A stretch of DNA of 64,000 nucleotides from an uncultured Christensenella sp. (GTDB lineage: Bacteria > Bacillota > Clostridia > Christensenellales > Borkfalkiaceae), in contig CAJTPJ010000001.1 in the NCBI GenBank assembly GCA_910578145.1, positions 1 through 64,000 on the forward strand. Reading direction: 5' to 3'. The notes beneath the pieces were generated by a model. That model was not told where the DNA came from and made no database searches. It saw only the letters and a list, made by a program, of their open reading frames with translations. This document shows, in pieces, positions 44,091 through 50,519 of this stretch. The stretch's first letter is position 1; every line of letters begins with the position of its first letter. Made by a program: the position numbers and the translations under genes.

Positions 44091-44136
44091 TGGTTCTTTA
44101 TTGACTTTTTCCCCCGCCGCGGCAGACACCATAATG
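44091..44136 (+). other. Right attachment site (attR) of the spoVAD element
   Basis: The core CCCCCG is at 44111-44116. The left arm (44091-44110, starting TGGTTCT) belongs to the element and the right arm (44117-44136) is spoVAD. TGGTTCT here and AGAACCA at 22957-22963 are exact inverted repeats at equal distances from the core. Confidence 0.85.
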
Positions 44137-44496
44137 CAACATTTAAAGGACACGGGCACTTGCCCCGAGGATTACGATATGATTCTTACGGGCGACCTTG
44201 GCGCGCTTGGCAGCCGCATAGTAAAGGATTTGTGCTGGGAAAAGGGCTTTGATATCTCCGAAAATCACGTTGACTGCGGTGAAATAGTTTACAAAGTGAT
44301 AGAAAAGGAGTTTCAGGGCGGAAGCGGCGCGGGCTGTTCGGCAACCGTTTTAAATTCGTTTATCCTTACCAAAATGAACGCGGGGCTATATAAGCGCGTA
44401 CTTTTCGCGGCGACGGGCGCTCTGCTTTCCACGGTTTCTTCGGGGCAGGGCGAAAGTATTCCCTGCATAAGCCACGCGGTGGAGTTAGAGGTGTAA
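44101..44496 (+). CDS. spoVAD: SpoVAD, C-terminal part
   Basis: From the CCC at 44113 on, the frame is SpoVAD: PAAADTIMQHLKDTG, DYDMILTGDLG, GGSGAGCSATVLNS, and ATGALLSTVSSGQGESIPCISHAVELE all match the C-terminal third of the family. The frame is intact for 126 residues to the normal family end and is followed one base later by spoVAE. There is no ribosome binding site or natural start at its beginning; an in-frame TTG at 44101 is element sequence. It is the downstream exon-like part of an interrupted gene and is probably untranslated until excision. Confidence 0.96.
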   Translation: MTFSPAAADTIMQHLKDTGTCPEDYDMILTGDLGALGSRIVKDLCWEKGFDISENHVDCGEIVYKVIEKEFQGGSGAGCSATVLNSFILTKMNAGLYKRVLFAATGALLSTVSSGQGESIPCISHAVELEV

Positions 44497-44497
44497 A

Positions 44498-44881
44498 ATG
44501 AATTCGGAAATGTTGGATATATTATTTCAGTTTTTAAAAGCGTTCGTGGTGGGCGGCGGAATTTGCCTTATTGCGCAGATAATAATAAATTTTACCGACC
44601 TTACCGCGGGCAAAATTTTGGTGTATTTTATGCTTGCGGGCGTAGTTTTAACCGCCATAGGCGTGTACCAGCCGTTGGTTGAGTTTGCCGGCGCAGGCGC
44701 AACCGTACCCATTTCCGGCTTTGGCTATCTTTTGGCAAGCGGCGCAATGAAGGGCGCGGAAGAGGGATTTTTTGCGGCTATAACGGGTTCGCTTGCCGCT
44801 GCAAGCGCGGGCGTAACCGCCGCGGTGGTGTTTGCTTTTATAATGGCTATAATTTTTAAATCAAGAACTAAGCGCAACTGA
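44498..44881 (+). CDS. spoVAE: Stage V sporulation protein AE
   Basis: 127 residues with four membrane helices. The patterns AFVVGGGICLIAQIIINFTDLTAGKILV and VEFAGAGATVPISGFGYLLA are typical of SpoVAEb, an integral part of the dipicolinate channel with SpoVAC. It is separated from its usual operon partners by the inserted element, so its transcription depends on excision or on an element-internal promoter. Confidence 0.95.
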   Translation: MNSEMLDILFQFLKAFVVGGGICLIAQIIINFTDLTAGKILVYFMLAGVVLTAIGVYQPLVEFAGAGATVPISGFGYLLASGAMKGAEEGFFAAITGSLAAASAGVTAAVVFAFIMAIIFKSRTKRN

Positions 44882-44895
44882 CATATAAATATAAT

Positions 44896-45561
44896 ATGTC
44901 GCGGCGCAAAAACAAAAAATTCAGACGTTTTAAAGTATTAACGGTTATAATATGTCTGCTGATAATAGGCGTGCTGTTTTATTTTCAGCGCAACGTTACG
45001 CGCGTGCTTATTTCAATAAGCGAAGCTACCATACGCTCTATAACTACGGTGGCGGTAAACGACGCCATTTATTACACTTTAAACGACAATATGCGCTACG
45101 AAGATTTGATAGATATCGAACGCGACGGCGAAGGTAACGTAACTTCTATTACAACCGACAGCCTGAAAATAAACAGAATAGCGCGCGATACCGCGTACCT
45201 TTCGCAGGAAAATTTAAATAAAATGAGCGCCGAGGGAATTATGGTTCCCATAGGCGCTTTAACGGGCGTGGAAGCCCTTGCCGGTTTCGGTAGCAAAATA
45301 AATATAAAAATTATACCTATTTCCAACGTGGAGTGCCGCTTCGTGTCAAAATTCGTGGACGCTGGCATAAATCAGACCAAGCACTCGCTATACCTTGAAA
45401 TCGTTTCGGATATTTCAATTATTTTGCCCTCTAAAAGCACTAATTTAGCTTCTACAATCGAGGTGCTTATTTGCGAAAGCGTTATTACGGGTAAAATACC
45501 CGATACATATTTACAGGCTTCGCTTGCGGGCGGCGACGCGGCGTTGGTTCCTAAAAATTAA
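44896..45561 (+). CDS. yunB: Sporulation protein YunB
   Basis: 221 residues. A basic N-terminus and one membrane helix (VLTVIICLLIIGVLFYF) are followed by the YunB pattern (ATIRSITTVAVNDAIYY, then GALTGVEALAGFGSKI and LPSKSTNLAS). In Bacillus it is made in the mother cell under SigE and is needed for efficient sporulation. It lies 14 bases after spoVAE and ends the sporulation locus. Confidence 0.9.
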   Translation: MSRRKNKKFRRFKVLTVIICLLIIGVLFYFQRNVTRVLISISEATIRSITTVAVNDAIYYTLNDNMRYEDLIDIERDGEGNVTSITTDSLKINRIARDTAYLSQENLNKMSAEGIMVPIGALTGVEALAGFGSKINIKIIPISNVECRFVSKFVDAGINQTKHSLYLEIVSDISIILPSKSTNLASTIEVLICESVITGKIPDTYLQASLAGGDAALVPKN

Positions 45562-45626
45562 ATTATAAGGCGCGGCATTACCGTAATTCCCACAGGGAAT
45601 TTAATAAAACGCAAATAAAAAGATTT

Positions 45627-45653
45627 AGGCATAGCGTTAAGCTGTGCCTTTTC
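45627..45653 (+). terminator. Terminator after yunB
   Basis: Nine-bp stem AGGCATAGC/GCTGTGCCT (one G-U pair) with loop GTTAA and a following T-rich stretch. Confidence 0.75.
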
Positions 45654-45687
45654 TGTACTTTTTTTCGTGGACGAATTAGGCTACTCG

Positions 45688-45705
45688 TAGCCTAGTGAGA
45701 TATAG
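45688..45705. repeat. Inverted repeat TAGGCTACTCGTAGCCTA
   Basis: Eight-bp arms around a two-base centre in the stretch between yunB and the mobile element. May mark the element boundary or be a regulatory site. Confidence 0.45.
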
Positions 45706-45748
45706 ATATGTTTTATATTTCCCGCAAAATTGTTGGTGTAAAATTTAG

Positions 45749-45830
45749 GTGAACAAGCCGATACGGCTTTTCACCAAAGAAACTCAAATGATGAGTGAGA
45801 GAGTGTTGGCTTGTTCACACTCTCTTTTTT
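45749..45830 (+). promoter_or_regulatory. Putative RNA switch (mutually exclusive hairpins with terminator)
   Basis: Hairpin A (45749-45774) and terminator B (stem 45798-45806/45817-45825, then T5) can both form. Alternatively an 11-bp perfect pairing between 45749-45759 and 45808-45818 would break both. This three-way layout is typical of attenuators and riboswitches. It precedes the first operon of the mobile element. Trigger unknown. Confidence 0.55.
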
Positions 45831-45892
45831 GCTATCGTAAATGTGAGAGTGGAAAAGAGAGAGTGTAAGTCAATATTTATAATCGTATCCAT

Positions 45893-45928
45893 AGGGGTAA
45901 TGTTGTCGTATTGACTACATTACCCCTT
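45893..45928. repeat. Inverted repeat before the first element gene
   Basis: AGGGGTAATGT and ACATTACCCCT flank a 13-base spacer. It precedes the first copy of the repeated palindrome and may be an operator or terminator. The rest of 45562-45989 holds no convincing reading frame. Confidence 0.55.
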
Positions 45929-45930
45929 AT

Positions 45931-45955
45931 TTGTACGGACATTTTGTCCATACAA
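45931..45955. repeat. Repeated near-palindrome, copy 1
   Basis: TTGTACGGACA and TGTCCATACAA around TTT; lies 35 bases before the MORN gene. Confidence 0.8.
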
Positions 45956-45989
45956 ATAAAATTCGAGAACACGAAAAGAAGGAGCAACA

Positions 45990-46919
45990 ATGGCAGAAGA
46001 AGTAGCAGAACTTAGTCCTTTACAAGAGCCTGGCGAGATTACTGTTCCAGAGGCGGGCAGCAAATATGAAAGTTACAAGTCAGATAGTGTTTATGAATAC
46101 GCGCTGCGTCCGAACGGGCGGCGTCCGGATAAATCTCGAGCAAAGATAACTTATAAATACGGCGATGTCTATGACGGTAGCCTTAAGCGTGGGAAATTTG
46201 ACGGCGCAGGCAAATATGTCTGGAAAGGCGGTGATACGTTTGAGGGCAATTTTAAATCCGGCAAAATAACAGGACAAGGTAAGTTCTCTGCGGTGAACGG
46301 CGACGTCTATGAAGGAAACTTCAAAGACAACAAGTACGAAGGTGACGGAAAGTACACCTGGGCGGATGGCAGAGTCTTTGAAGGAACGTTCAAAAACGGA
46401 CAAGTCTCGAGTGGACGCTATATAGATGCCAACGGAAACGTTTATTCTTGTAAGTTCACCTATCATAAAAACGGTGAACGCAAGAGTAGCACAATCCGTC
46501 TGGTAAGATTTGCAGAAAATAAAAAGCCTACAGAAAAAAAGCCAGCTGAGACTAAATCCAAGCCGAAAACCACGAATAAGGACGGGTTGCTCAGTAAAGA
46601 CGTAAAACTCATCGCTGCTATTAAGAAATCAAAGCGCGGCGCCGAATTTAAGAATTTTTATTCTGGAGCAGCGGGCAAGAACGAAAAAGCAGAAAAGAGC
46701 TTAATTGCAATACTTAATTTCTTTTCTAATTCGGATGCCGAACAGATAGCCAGGATATTTAAGTCATCGGCTATCTACGATAAGACAAAAGGCAACGAAC
46801 ATGTAACGGATATGATTTCCGGCGTCATAAAGCGCAGTAAAGATTTTACCAATACGGCAAGGAACGCAACAAATAATAAGCAGAAAGGTAACAGCGCAAA
46901 TAAAGGCGCGGCTAAATAG
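45990..46919 (+). CDS. MORN-repeat protein with a C-terminal primase-associated helical domain
   Basis: 309 residues. Residues about 48-155 contain at least four MORN repeats (YGDVYDGSLKRGKFDGAGKY, GGDTFEGNFKSGKITGQGKF, and so on). After a Lys/Pro-rich linker, residues about 205-285 (LSKDVKLIAAIKKSKRGAEF, FKNFYSGAAG, LIAILNFFSNSDAEQIARIF) resemble the C-terminal domain of the primase-polymerase in the giant protein at 51963-58460. MORN repeats bind proteins or lipids, so the protein may tether replication machinery. AAGGAG site upstream. First gene of the element in view. Confidence 0.82.
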   Translation: MAEEVAELSPLQEPGEITVPEAGSKYESYKSDSVYEYALRPNGRRPDKSRAKITYKYGDVYDGSLKRGKFDGAGKYVWKGGDTFEGNFKSGKITGQGKFSAVNGDVYEGNFKDNKYEGDGKYTWADGRVFEGTFKNGQVSSGRYIDANGNVYSCKFTYHKNGERKSSTIRLVRFAENKKPTEKKPAETKSKPKTTNKDGLLSKDVKLIAAIKKSKRGAEFKNFYSGAAGKNEKAEKSLIAILNFFSNSDAEQIARIFKSSAIYDKTKGNEHVTDMISGVIKRSKDFTNTARNATNNKQKGNSANKGAAK

Positions 46920-46930
46920 GAAAGCACGAA

Positions 46931-47398
46931 ATGAAAAAAGTAACTAAAAAACTTGCAAAAGAAATAGCAACCAAGTTCTTTGGGAAAGCTGTGAAGTTGG
47001 TTGAAGATATTGACCCTACTAAACAACGTGTTTTTTATAATGATGGTTATCTGTTTGAGAATGGCGCCGTTCAATTAAACGTGTTCCCTTGTTTCGGCGG
47101 TAAAGGTAAAGGCTTTGAATATCCAAATGAATATCCTTGCGGACAGGTTTTAGTAAATAGGGTTGTCACATGCCACTTAAGATACGTTGACGGAGAATTT
47201 GAAACCGAAAATTGCATACACAATGAGTACGAAGAATTGAGAAATGTTTTATTTACTATCCACGGTTTAATTGGAGATGCTATTGACGAAGAAAAAATCG
47301 ATACCACTTTTGATTGGAATGATAGGTGGATTGTAAAGGATAAATCTAAGCTACTTAAAGCTTTAAAAGCATTAAAAGATACAGAGCATTTATTATAG
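46931..47398 (+). CDS. Hypothetical protein of the mobile element
   Basis: 155 residues, soluble. It begins Lys-rich and helical, then a beta-rich middle (QRVFYNDGYLFENGAVQLNVFPCFGG) and a helical end. No domain recognised. 11 bases after the MORN gene, in the same direction. Confidence 0.65.
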   Translation: MKKVTKKLAKEIATKFFGKAVKLVEDIDPTKQRVFYNDGYLFENGAVQLNVFPCFGGKGKGFEYPNEYPCGQVLVNRVVTCHLRYVDGEFETENCIHNEYEELRNVLFTIHGLIGDAIDEEKIDTTFDWNDRWIVKDKSKLLKALKALKDTEHLL

Positions 47399-47408
47399 AG
47401 AAAACATT

Positions 47409-47858
47409 ATGCGAGTTGAGACTTTAATCAGACACAGAACGCAAGAAAAGGAAATTCGGCTTTCCGGCAAACTGGTGATGACGCGGGAAGCTTGGGAACA
47501 GCGTGGCGCCGTCTATCATGGTTCTATAGGGAATGCAGCCAAAGAAAGTTTGTATACGGTAAGGAACTGCGAAATTATGGGTGTTCCTGTTACCGATGAA
47601 GAATTACAGAGCTGTAAAGACTTTGCAATGTATAAAGACTGTTACGATGAATACTGCTTAAAAGATAGCGCCGGTAAAAAGGTTCGTCCGTGTCTTCCTG
47701 TCTTTTACAGGGATAAAAAAAATATTTGGGTGCACATCCAAAGAAAACAAGATGACGGCACCTGGGGCGCATCTTTTGAGTGTGGTCCGCTTGCCACTGC
47801 GGAAGCAATGATAAAAGCTGAGCCTGGCAAATATAAAATTGCAGGGTATGTAAAGTAG
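47409..47858 (+). CDS. Hypothetical protein of the mobile element
   Basis: 149 residues, soluble, with three Cys in ELQSCKDF, YKDCYDEYCLK and a beta-rich C-terminal half (FYRDKKNIWVHIQRKQDDGTWG). No family recognised. 10 bases after the previous gene and followed three bases later by palindrome copy 2. Confidence 0.65.
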   Translation: MRVETLIRHRTQEKEIRLSGKLVMTREAWEQRGAVYHGSIGNAAKESLYTVRNCEIMGVPVTDEELQSCKDFAMYKDCYDEYCLKDSAGKKVRPCLPVFYRDKKNIWVHIQRKQDDGTWGASFECGPLATAEAMIKAEPGKYKIAGYVK

Positions 47859-47860
47859 AA

Positions 47861-47883
47861 ATGTCCGTACATTTTGTACGTAC
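47861..47883. repeat. Repeated near-palindrome, copy 2
   Basis: ATGTCCGTAC/GTACGTAC-type copy between two hypothetical genes. Confidence 0.8.
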
Positions 47884-47906
47884 TAAATAAAAAATAGAGG
47901 TGACTT

Positions 47907-48191
47907 ATGCGAACATTCCGCAAAAAGTTATTTCTACAAAAGATAAAGGAAAAATTGCCGGTTTTATCAAAAGTAAAGCTTTGCGAATGCAAGTACACAG
48001 CTTGTCTGTTCAGCGAATGGCTTGAGTTCGAATACGGAAACTATATTTACGTATTCTACCACGCCAAGCGTTGGTATGAAGACAAAATTACATACAGAAA
48101 GCGTTACTTTGACGCGTTCGAGCATAAACAGTGCGGCCCGATTATAATCGGCGATTTATATTCGGGCTCACTCGAAGCTAAAGCAGTTTAA
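47907..48191 (+). CDS. Small hypothetical protein of the mobile element
   Basis: 94 residues, basic and Tyr/Phe-rich (CKYTACLFSEWLEFEYGNYIYVFYHAKRWYED). No recognised domain. Preceded by AGAGGTG; followed four bases later by palindrome copy 3. Confidence 0.6.
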   Translation: MRTFRKKLFLQKIKEKLPVLSKVKLCECKYTACLFSEWLEFEYGNYIYVFYHAKRWYEDKITYRKRYFDAFEHKQCGPIIIGDLYSGSLEAKAV

Positions 48192-48195
48192 AAAA

Positions 48196-48220
48196 TGTAC
48201 GTACATTTTGTACGGACAAA
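48196..48220. repeat. Repeated near-palindrome, copy 3
   Basis: Inverted orientation copy (GTACGTACA / TGTACGGAC), directly before a structured intergenic region. Confidence 0.8.
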
Positions 48221-48225
48221 ATATG

Positions 48226-48306
48226 CCGATGAGTGGGGAAACCCGTAAATCGGCTTAACGACCACGGCTCTGCTGTTGCGGGAAACCGGGCGGCAGAGTT
48301 TGTGGG
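48226..48306 (+). ncRNA. Putative structured RNA with two GAAA-capped hairpins
   Basis: Hairpin 1 pairs GCCGAT (48226) with ATCGGC (48250-48255) and has an inner GGGG-AAA-CCC. Hairpin 2 pairs CTCTGC (48269) with GCAGAG (48294-48299), inner GCGGGAAACC, closed by CCAC/GTGG. It fills the space before the gene at 48366. It could be a cis-regulatory leader or a small RNA. A palindrome TTTCCTTAAGGAAA follows at 48321. Confidence 0.5.
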
Positions 48307-48365
48307 AACAGTTCAATTATTTCCTTAAGGAAATTTGAAAATATATTTTTTCAGAGGTCGTTAAA

Positions 48366-48728
48366 ATGAAAAAAATTAAGAAACCCAGTACTATTCCGCC
48401 AATTTCAATTGACAGAATCAAGGTAACATTGAAGAAAGCAACAGTTGAAGCGTATTTGACTGCAGCGGAAGAACGAAGTGAATTTATCAATCGCCATCAC
48501 GGAACGAACGTGCTCAAGTCAAAGCAGTTCAGAAAGACGTTAGATAACCTTTGTCAAAAAGAGGAAGAGAAAGCTCTTGCCCTTTATGCGGAAAGCGAAG
48601 AGAATATTGCTCATTTTACTTTTATGCAGTTGGCAAGTGCTTGTTATGATGTGTTAGGTCCGGTAGTTGAAATAGTAGAAAAATATTGTGAAATACTTCA
48701 ACTTCTCGGAATTGAGGTGACGGAATGA
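48366..48728 (+). CDS. Hypothetical protein upstream of parA
   Basis: 120 residues, almost entirely helical, with a basic start (MKKIKKPSTIPPISIDRIKV) and an acidic middle rich in Glu and Ala. It overlaps parA by four bases, so it is probably translated with it and may belong to the partition or copy-control unit. No domain recognised. AGAGG precedes the ATG. Confidence 0.65.
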   Translation: MKKIKKPSTIPPISIDRIKVTLKKATVEAYLTAAEERSEFINRHHGTNVLKSKQFRKTLDNLCQKEEEKALALYAESEENIAHFTFMQLASACYDVLGPVVEIVEKYCEILQLLGIEVTE

Positions 48729-49498
48729 AAGTAATTTCGCTCGTTAATCAGAAGGGCGGCGTTGCTAAAACCACCACCGCCGCCGCGCTCGCAGATTATT
48801 TTGCCCGGAACGACAAAAAAACACTGCTTGTAGATTTTGACCCGCAAGGCAGCCTTACGACGTCGTTCGGTCTTGCTGATGATACTGACAATCCGCAAGC
48901 GCTAAAATTCCTTAGCTTAGACAGAGGAACGTCTGAAGCTGAAATACATAAACTTACGGGAATGCTTGATATCATTACGGCAGATATCGGTCTTGAAAAG
49001 GCAAACAATGTACTCGCCGCTAAGTTTGGGAAAGAACGTTATCTGCGTAGAGCTATTGAAAAGATAGCACAAAAAGAAAATTACGATTATGTAATTTTAG
49101 ACAGTAACCCGTCATTTTCACAGCTCACAATCAACGTGCTTTATGCAAGTGATAAAGTGCTTGTGCCCTTCAAGCCCGAATACAACTCGTTTAAGGGTAT
49201 TATGCAACTTTTCGAGAATATTGAAGAAATGAAAGAAATACAGCCGAATTTGAGCGTGCTCGGCTTTGTTATAACAATGGCTCGGCGCACAAAATCAACC
49301 GAAGAAGCAATAACGGCGATTGAACAGTTTTCTAAAGAACAAGGCTGTAGAGTATTCAAGCCTGCAATACGGCTTGCGGTGGATGCTGCGGATGCGCCGT
49401 CTTTCGGTAAGAGCTTACACGCCTATAAGCCTAATTCCGATGTTACAAAAGATTATGAGCATCTTGCGGCAACAGTTCTTGAAGCTTTAGGGGGTTAA
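48725..49498 (+). CDS. parA: ParA-family partition ATPase
   Basis: 257 residues. The deviant Walker A KGGVAKTTTA is at residues 10-19, Walker A' is LLVDFDPQGSLTTSFG, and Walker B is YVILDSNPS. ParA ATPases bind non-specific DNA and pull partner-bound plasmid or element DNA apart, or stabilise a circular intermediate. The following gene, with a ribbon-helix-helix-like segment, is the likely DNA-binding partner, and the repeated palindromes are possible centromere sites. Confidence 0.92.
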   Translation: MKVISLVNQKGGVAKTTTAAALADYFARNDKKTLLVDFDPQGSLTTSFGLADDTDNPQALKFLSLDRGTSEAEIHKLTGMLDIITADIGLEKANNVLAAKFGKERYLRRAIEKIAQKENYDYVILDSNPSFSQLTINVLYASDKVLVPFKPEYNSFKGIMQLFENIEEMKEIQPNLSVLGFVITMARRTKSTEEAITAIEQFSKEQGCRVFKPAIRLAVDAADAPSFGKSLHAYKPNSDVTKDYEHLAATVLEALGG

Positions 49499-49501
49499 AC
49501 A

Positions 49502-50134
49502 ATGGGACTTGGTAATTTTGATATAGCAAGTTTCAAGCCAAAGCGCAGTGAAACTGCTGTAAGCCTTCTTGCTGTTGCACCGCAACAAGATACTAAGAAA
49601 ACAGAACGTCTGGAGCTTAGAATTCGAAGCGACGTTTTAATGCTTTTTAAAGAGATTTGTAAAACAAGAAATACAGACGCGTCGAAAGCACTCAGAGCTT
49701 ATATCGATGATACTGTCTCTTCCGGCACAATTAAAAATGGAATAGCCTTTTCAGATTTGTCCGTACAAAATGTACGTACAAATGAAAACGGGCCAATACA
49801 AAAACATTCCCAAGCTCTCGCCGCTTGCGGTGAGCTTAACCTTCGGAACAAAGAAGAACGCGAGCAATGGCTTCAAGATTTCCGCAAATGGGGCGTTTGG
49901 CTTGATGTGCCTGAAGTTAATAAAACTTTTTACCGCTTCAATTTCAAGAACGGCTGCGCAATTGTTGTTGAAGTCGGCATCGAATACTGGGATTCATACT
50001 CGACAGAGCGCGGCAAATCGCACGAAAAAATATCGTATTCGATAATCGATTCCGACCATAAGCAATTCAATTCTCAGGGCGACAGCTTTACGATGGTGAT
50101 TCAATGGCTGACGAAGTACTCGAAGGAACTGTAA
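49502..50134 (+). CDS. Putative ParA partner with ribbon-helix-helix-like segment
   Basis: 210 residues. Residues about 38-75 (RLELRIRSDVLMLFKEICKTRNTDASKALRAYIDD) have the size and pattern of a ribbon-helix-helix DNA-binding fold. A low-complexity stretch then contains SVQNVRTN, encoded by palindrome copy 4. The C-terminal half (WLQDFRKWGVWLDVPEVNKTFYRFNF) is a separate unknown domain. It starts three bases after parA and its stop overlaps the next start (TAATG). Confidence 0.7.
   Translation: MGLGNFDIASFKPKRSETAVSLLAVAPQQDTKKTERLELRIRSDVLMLFKEICKTRNTDASKALRAYIDDTVSSGTIKNGIAFSDLSVQNVRTNENGPIQKHSQALAACGELNLRNKEEREQWLQDFRKWGVWLDVPEVNKTFYRFNFKNGCAIVVEVGIEYWDSYSTERGKSHEKISYSIIDSDHKQFNSQGDSFTMVIQWLTKYSKEL
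49756..49782. repeat. Repeated near-palindrome, copy 4 (inside a reading frame)
   Basis: TTTGTCCGTACAAAATGTAC-type copy translated as LSVQNVRT in the ParA partner gene, between its two domains. Confidence 0.8.
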
Positions 50135-50502
50135 TGTACGGACAAAATGTCCGTACAAATAAAGATTATCGCGGCGTTGTGCGTTCTATTGAACGTGACG
50201 GCAGATTAAGTATTCCGTCTGAGTTCTGGAATCGAGCGGGCATACAGAAGTTGGATAAAGTTGAAGTGCTTTTAACGGTACAGAACGAAATAATAATATT
50301 TGCCGCAGGATATGGGCGCAGAGACTATATCGGAATTGAGCGAATTGTCGGGAATAACAAGCAAATTTCAATTCCGGCGGAATATCGTCGGGTACTCGGC
50401 TTAAAAGCTAACGTTGAAGTGGAAATCTTTTTGACAGCACAAAAAGAGATTATTGTAAAGCCTTACAACAAAACGTCCGTACAAAATGTACGTACAAAAT
50501 AA
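50134..50502 (+). CDS. Tandem AbrB/SpoVT-type DNA-binding regulator
   Basis: 122 residues made of two swapped-hairpin AbrB-like domains: RSIERDGRLSIPSEFWNRAGIQKLDKVEVLL and ERIVGNNKQISIPAEYRRVLGLKANVEVEIFL. Such pairs (compare MraZ) bind DNA as regulators. Start at 50134 overlaps the previous stop; an in-frame ATG ten codons earlier is less likely. The first and last coding residues (MYGQNVRT and SVQNVRTK) come from copies 5 and 6 of the palindrome. This is my best candidate for the protein that binds that palindrome. Confidence 0.82.
   Translation: MYGQNVRTNKDYRGVVRSIERDGRLSIPSEFWNRAGIQKLDKVEVLLTVQNEIIIFAAGYGRRDYIGIERIVGNNKQISIPAEYRRVLGLKANVEVEIFLTAQKEIIVKPYNKTSVQNVRTK
50136..50156. repeat. 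Repeated palindrome, copy 5 (perfect arms)
   Basis: GTACGGACA and TGTCCGTAC around AAA: a perfect dyad overlapping the start of the AbrB-type gene, as an autoregulatory operator would. Confidence 0.85.
50475..50497. repeat. Repeated near-palindrome, copy 6
   Basis: At the 3' end of the AbrB-type gene, encoding its last residues SVQNVRTK. Confidence 0.8.
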
Positions 50503-50519
50503 TAATCAGGAGTGAAAAG

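Larger units (their letters stand above)
22938..44110 (+). mobile_element. 21.2-kb site-specific element inserted in spoVAD
   Basis: 21,173 bases bounded by direct copies of CCCCCG inside the spoVAD reading frame. It contains a large serine recombinase gene near the right end, a small adjacent gene, a flavin reductase, and an 18-kb glycan operon with phosphonate genes. There are no phage structural genes and no terminal inverted repeats, so it is neither a prophage nor a DDE transposon. Excision would restore spoVAD exactly. Its logic resembles the skin element in sigK and SP-beta in spsM of Bacillus, but with a capsule-type cargo. Confidence 0.9.

Noticed and set aside
22938..44110. Element as a prophage or a DDE-type transposon
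   Set aside because: No capsid, tail, portal or lysis genes, no DDE transposase and no terminal inverted repeats; only a serine recombinase and metabolic cargo.
48226..48306. Hammerhead ribozyme
   Set aside because: A GATGAG and GAAA are present, but the full CUGAUGA core and the three-stem arrangement are not.
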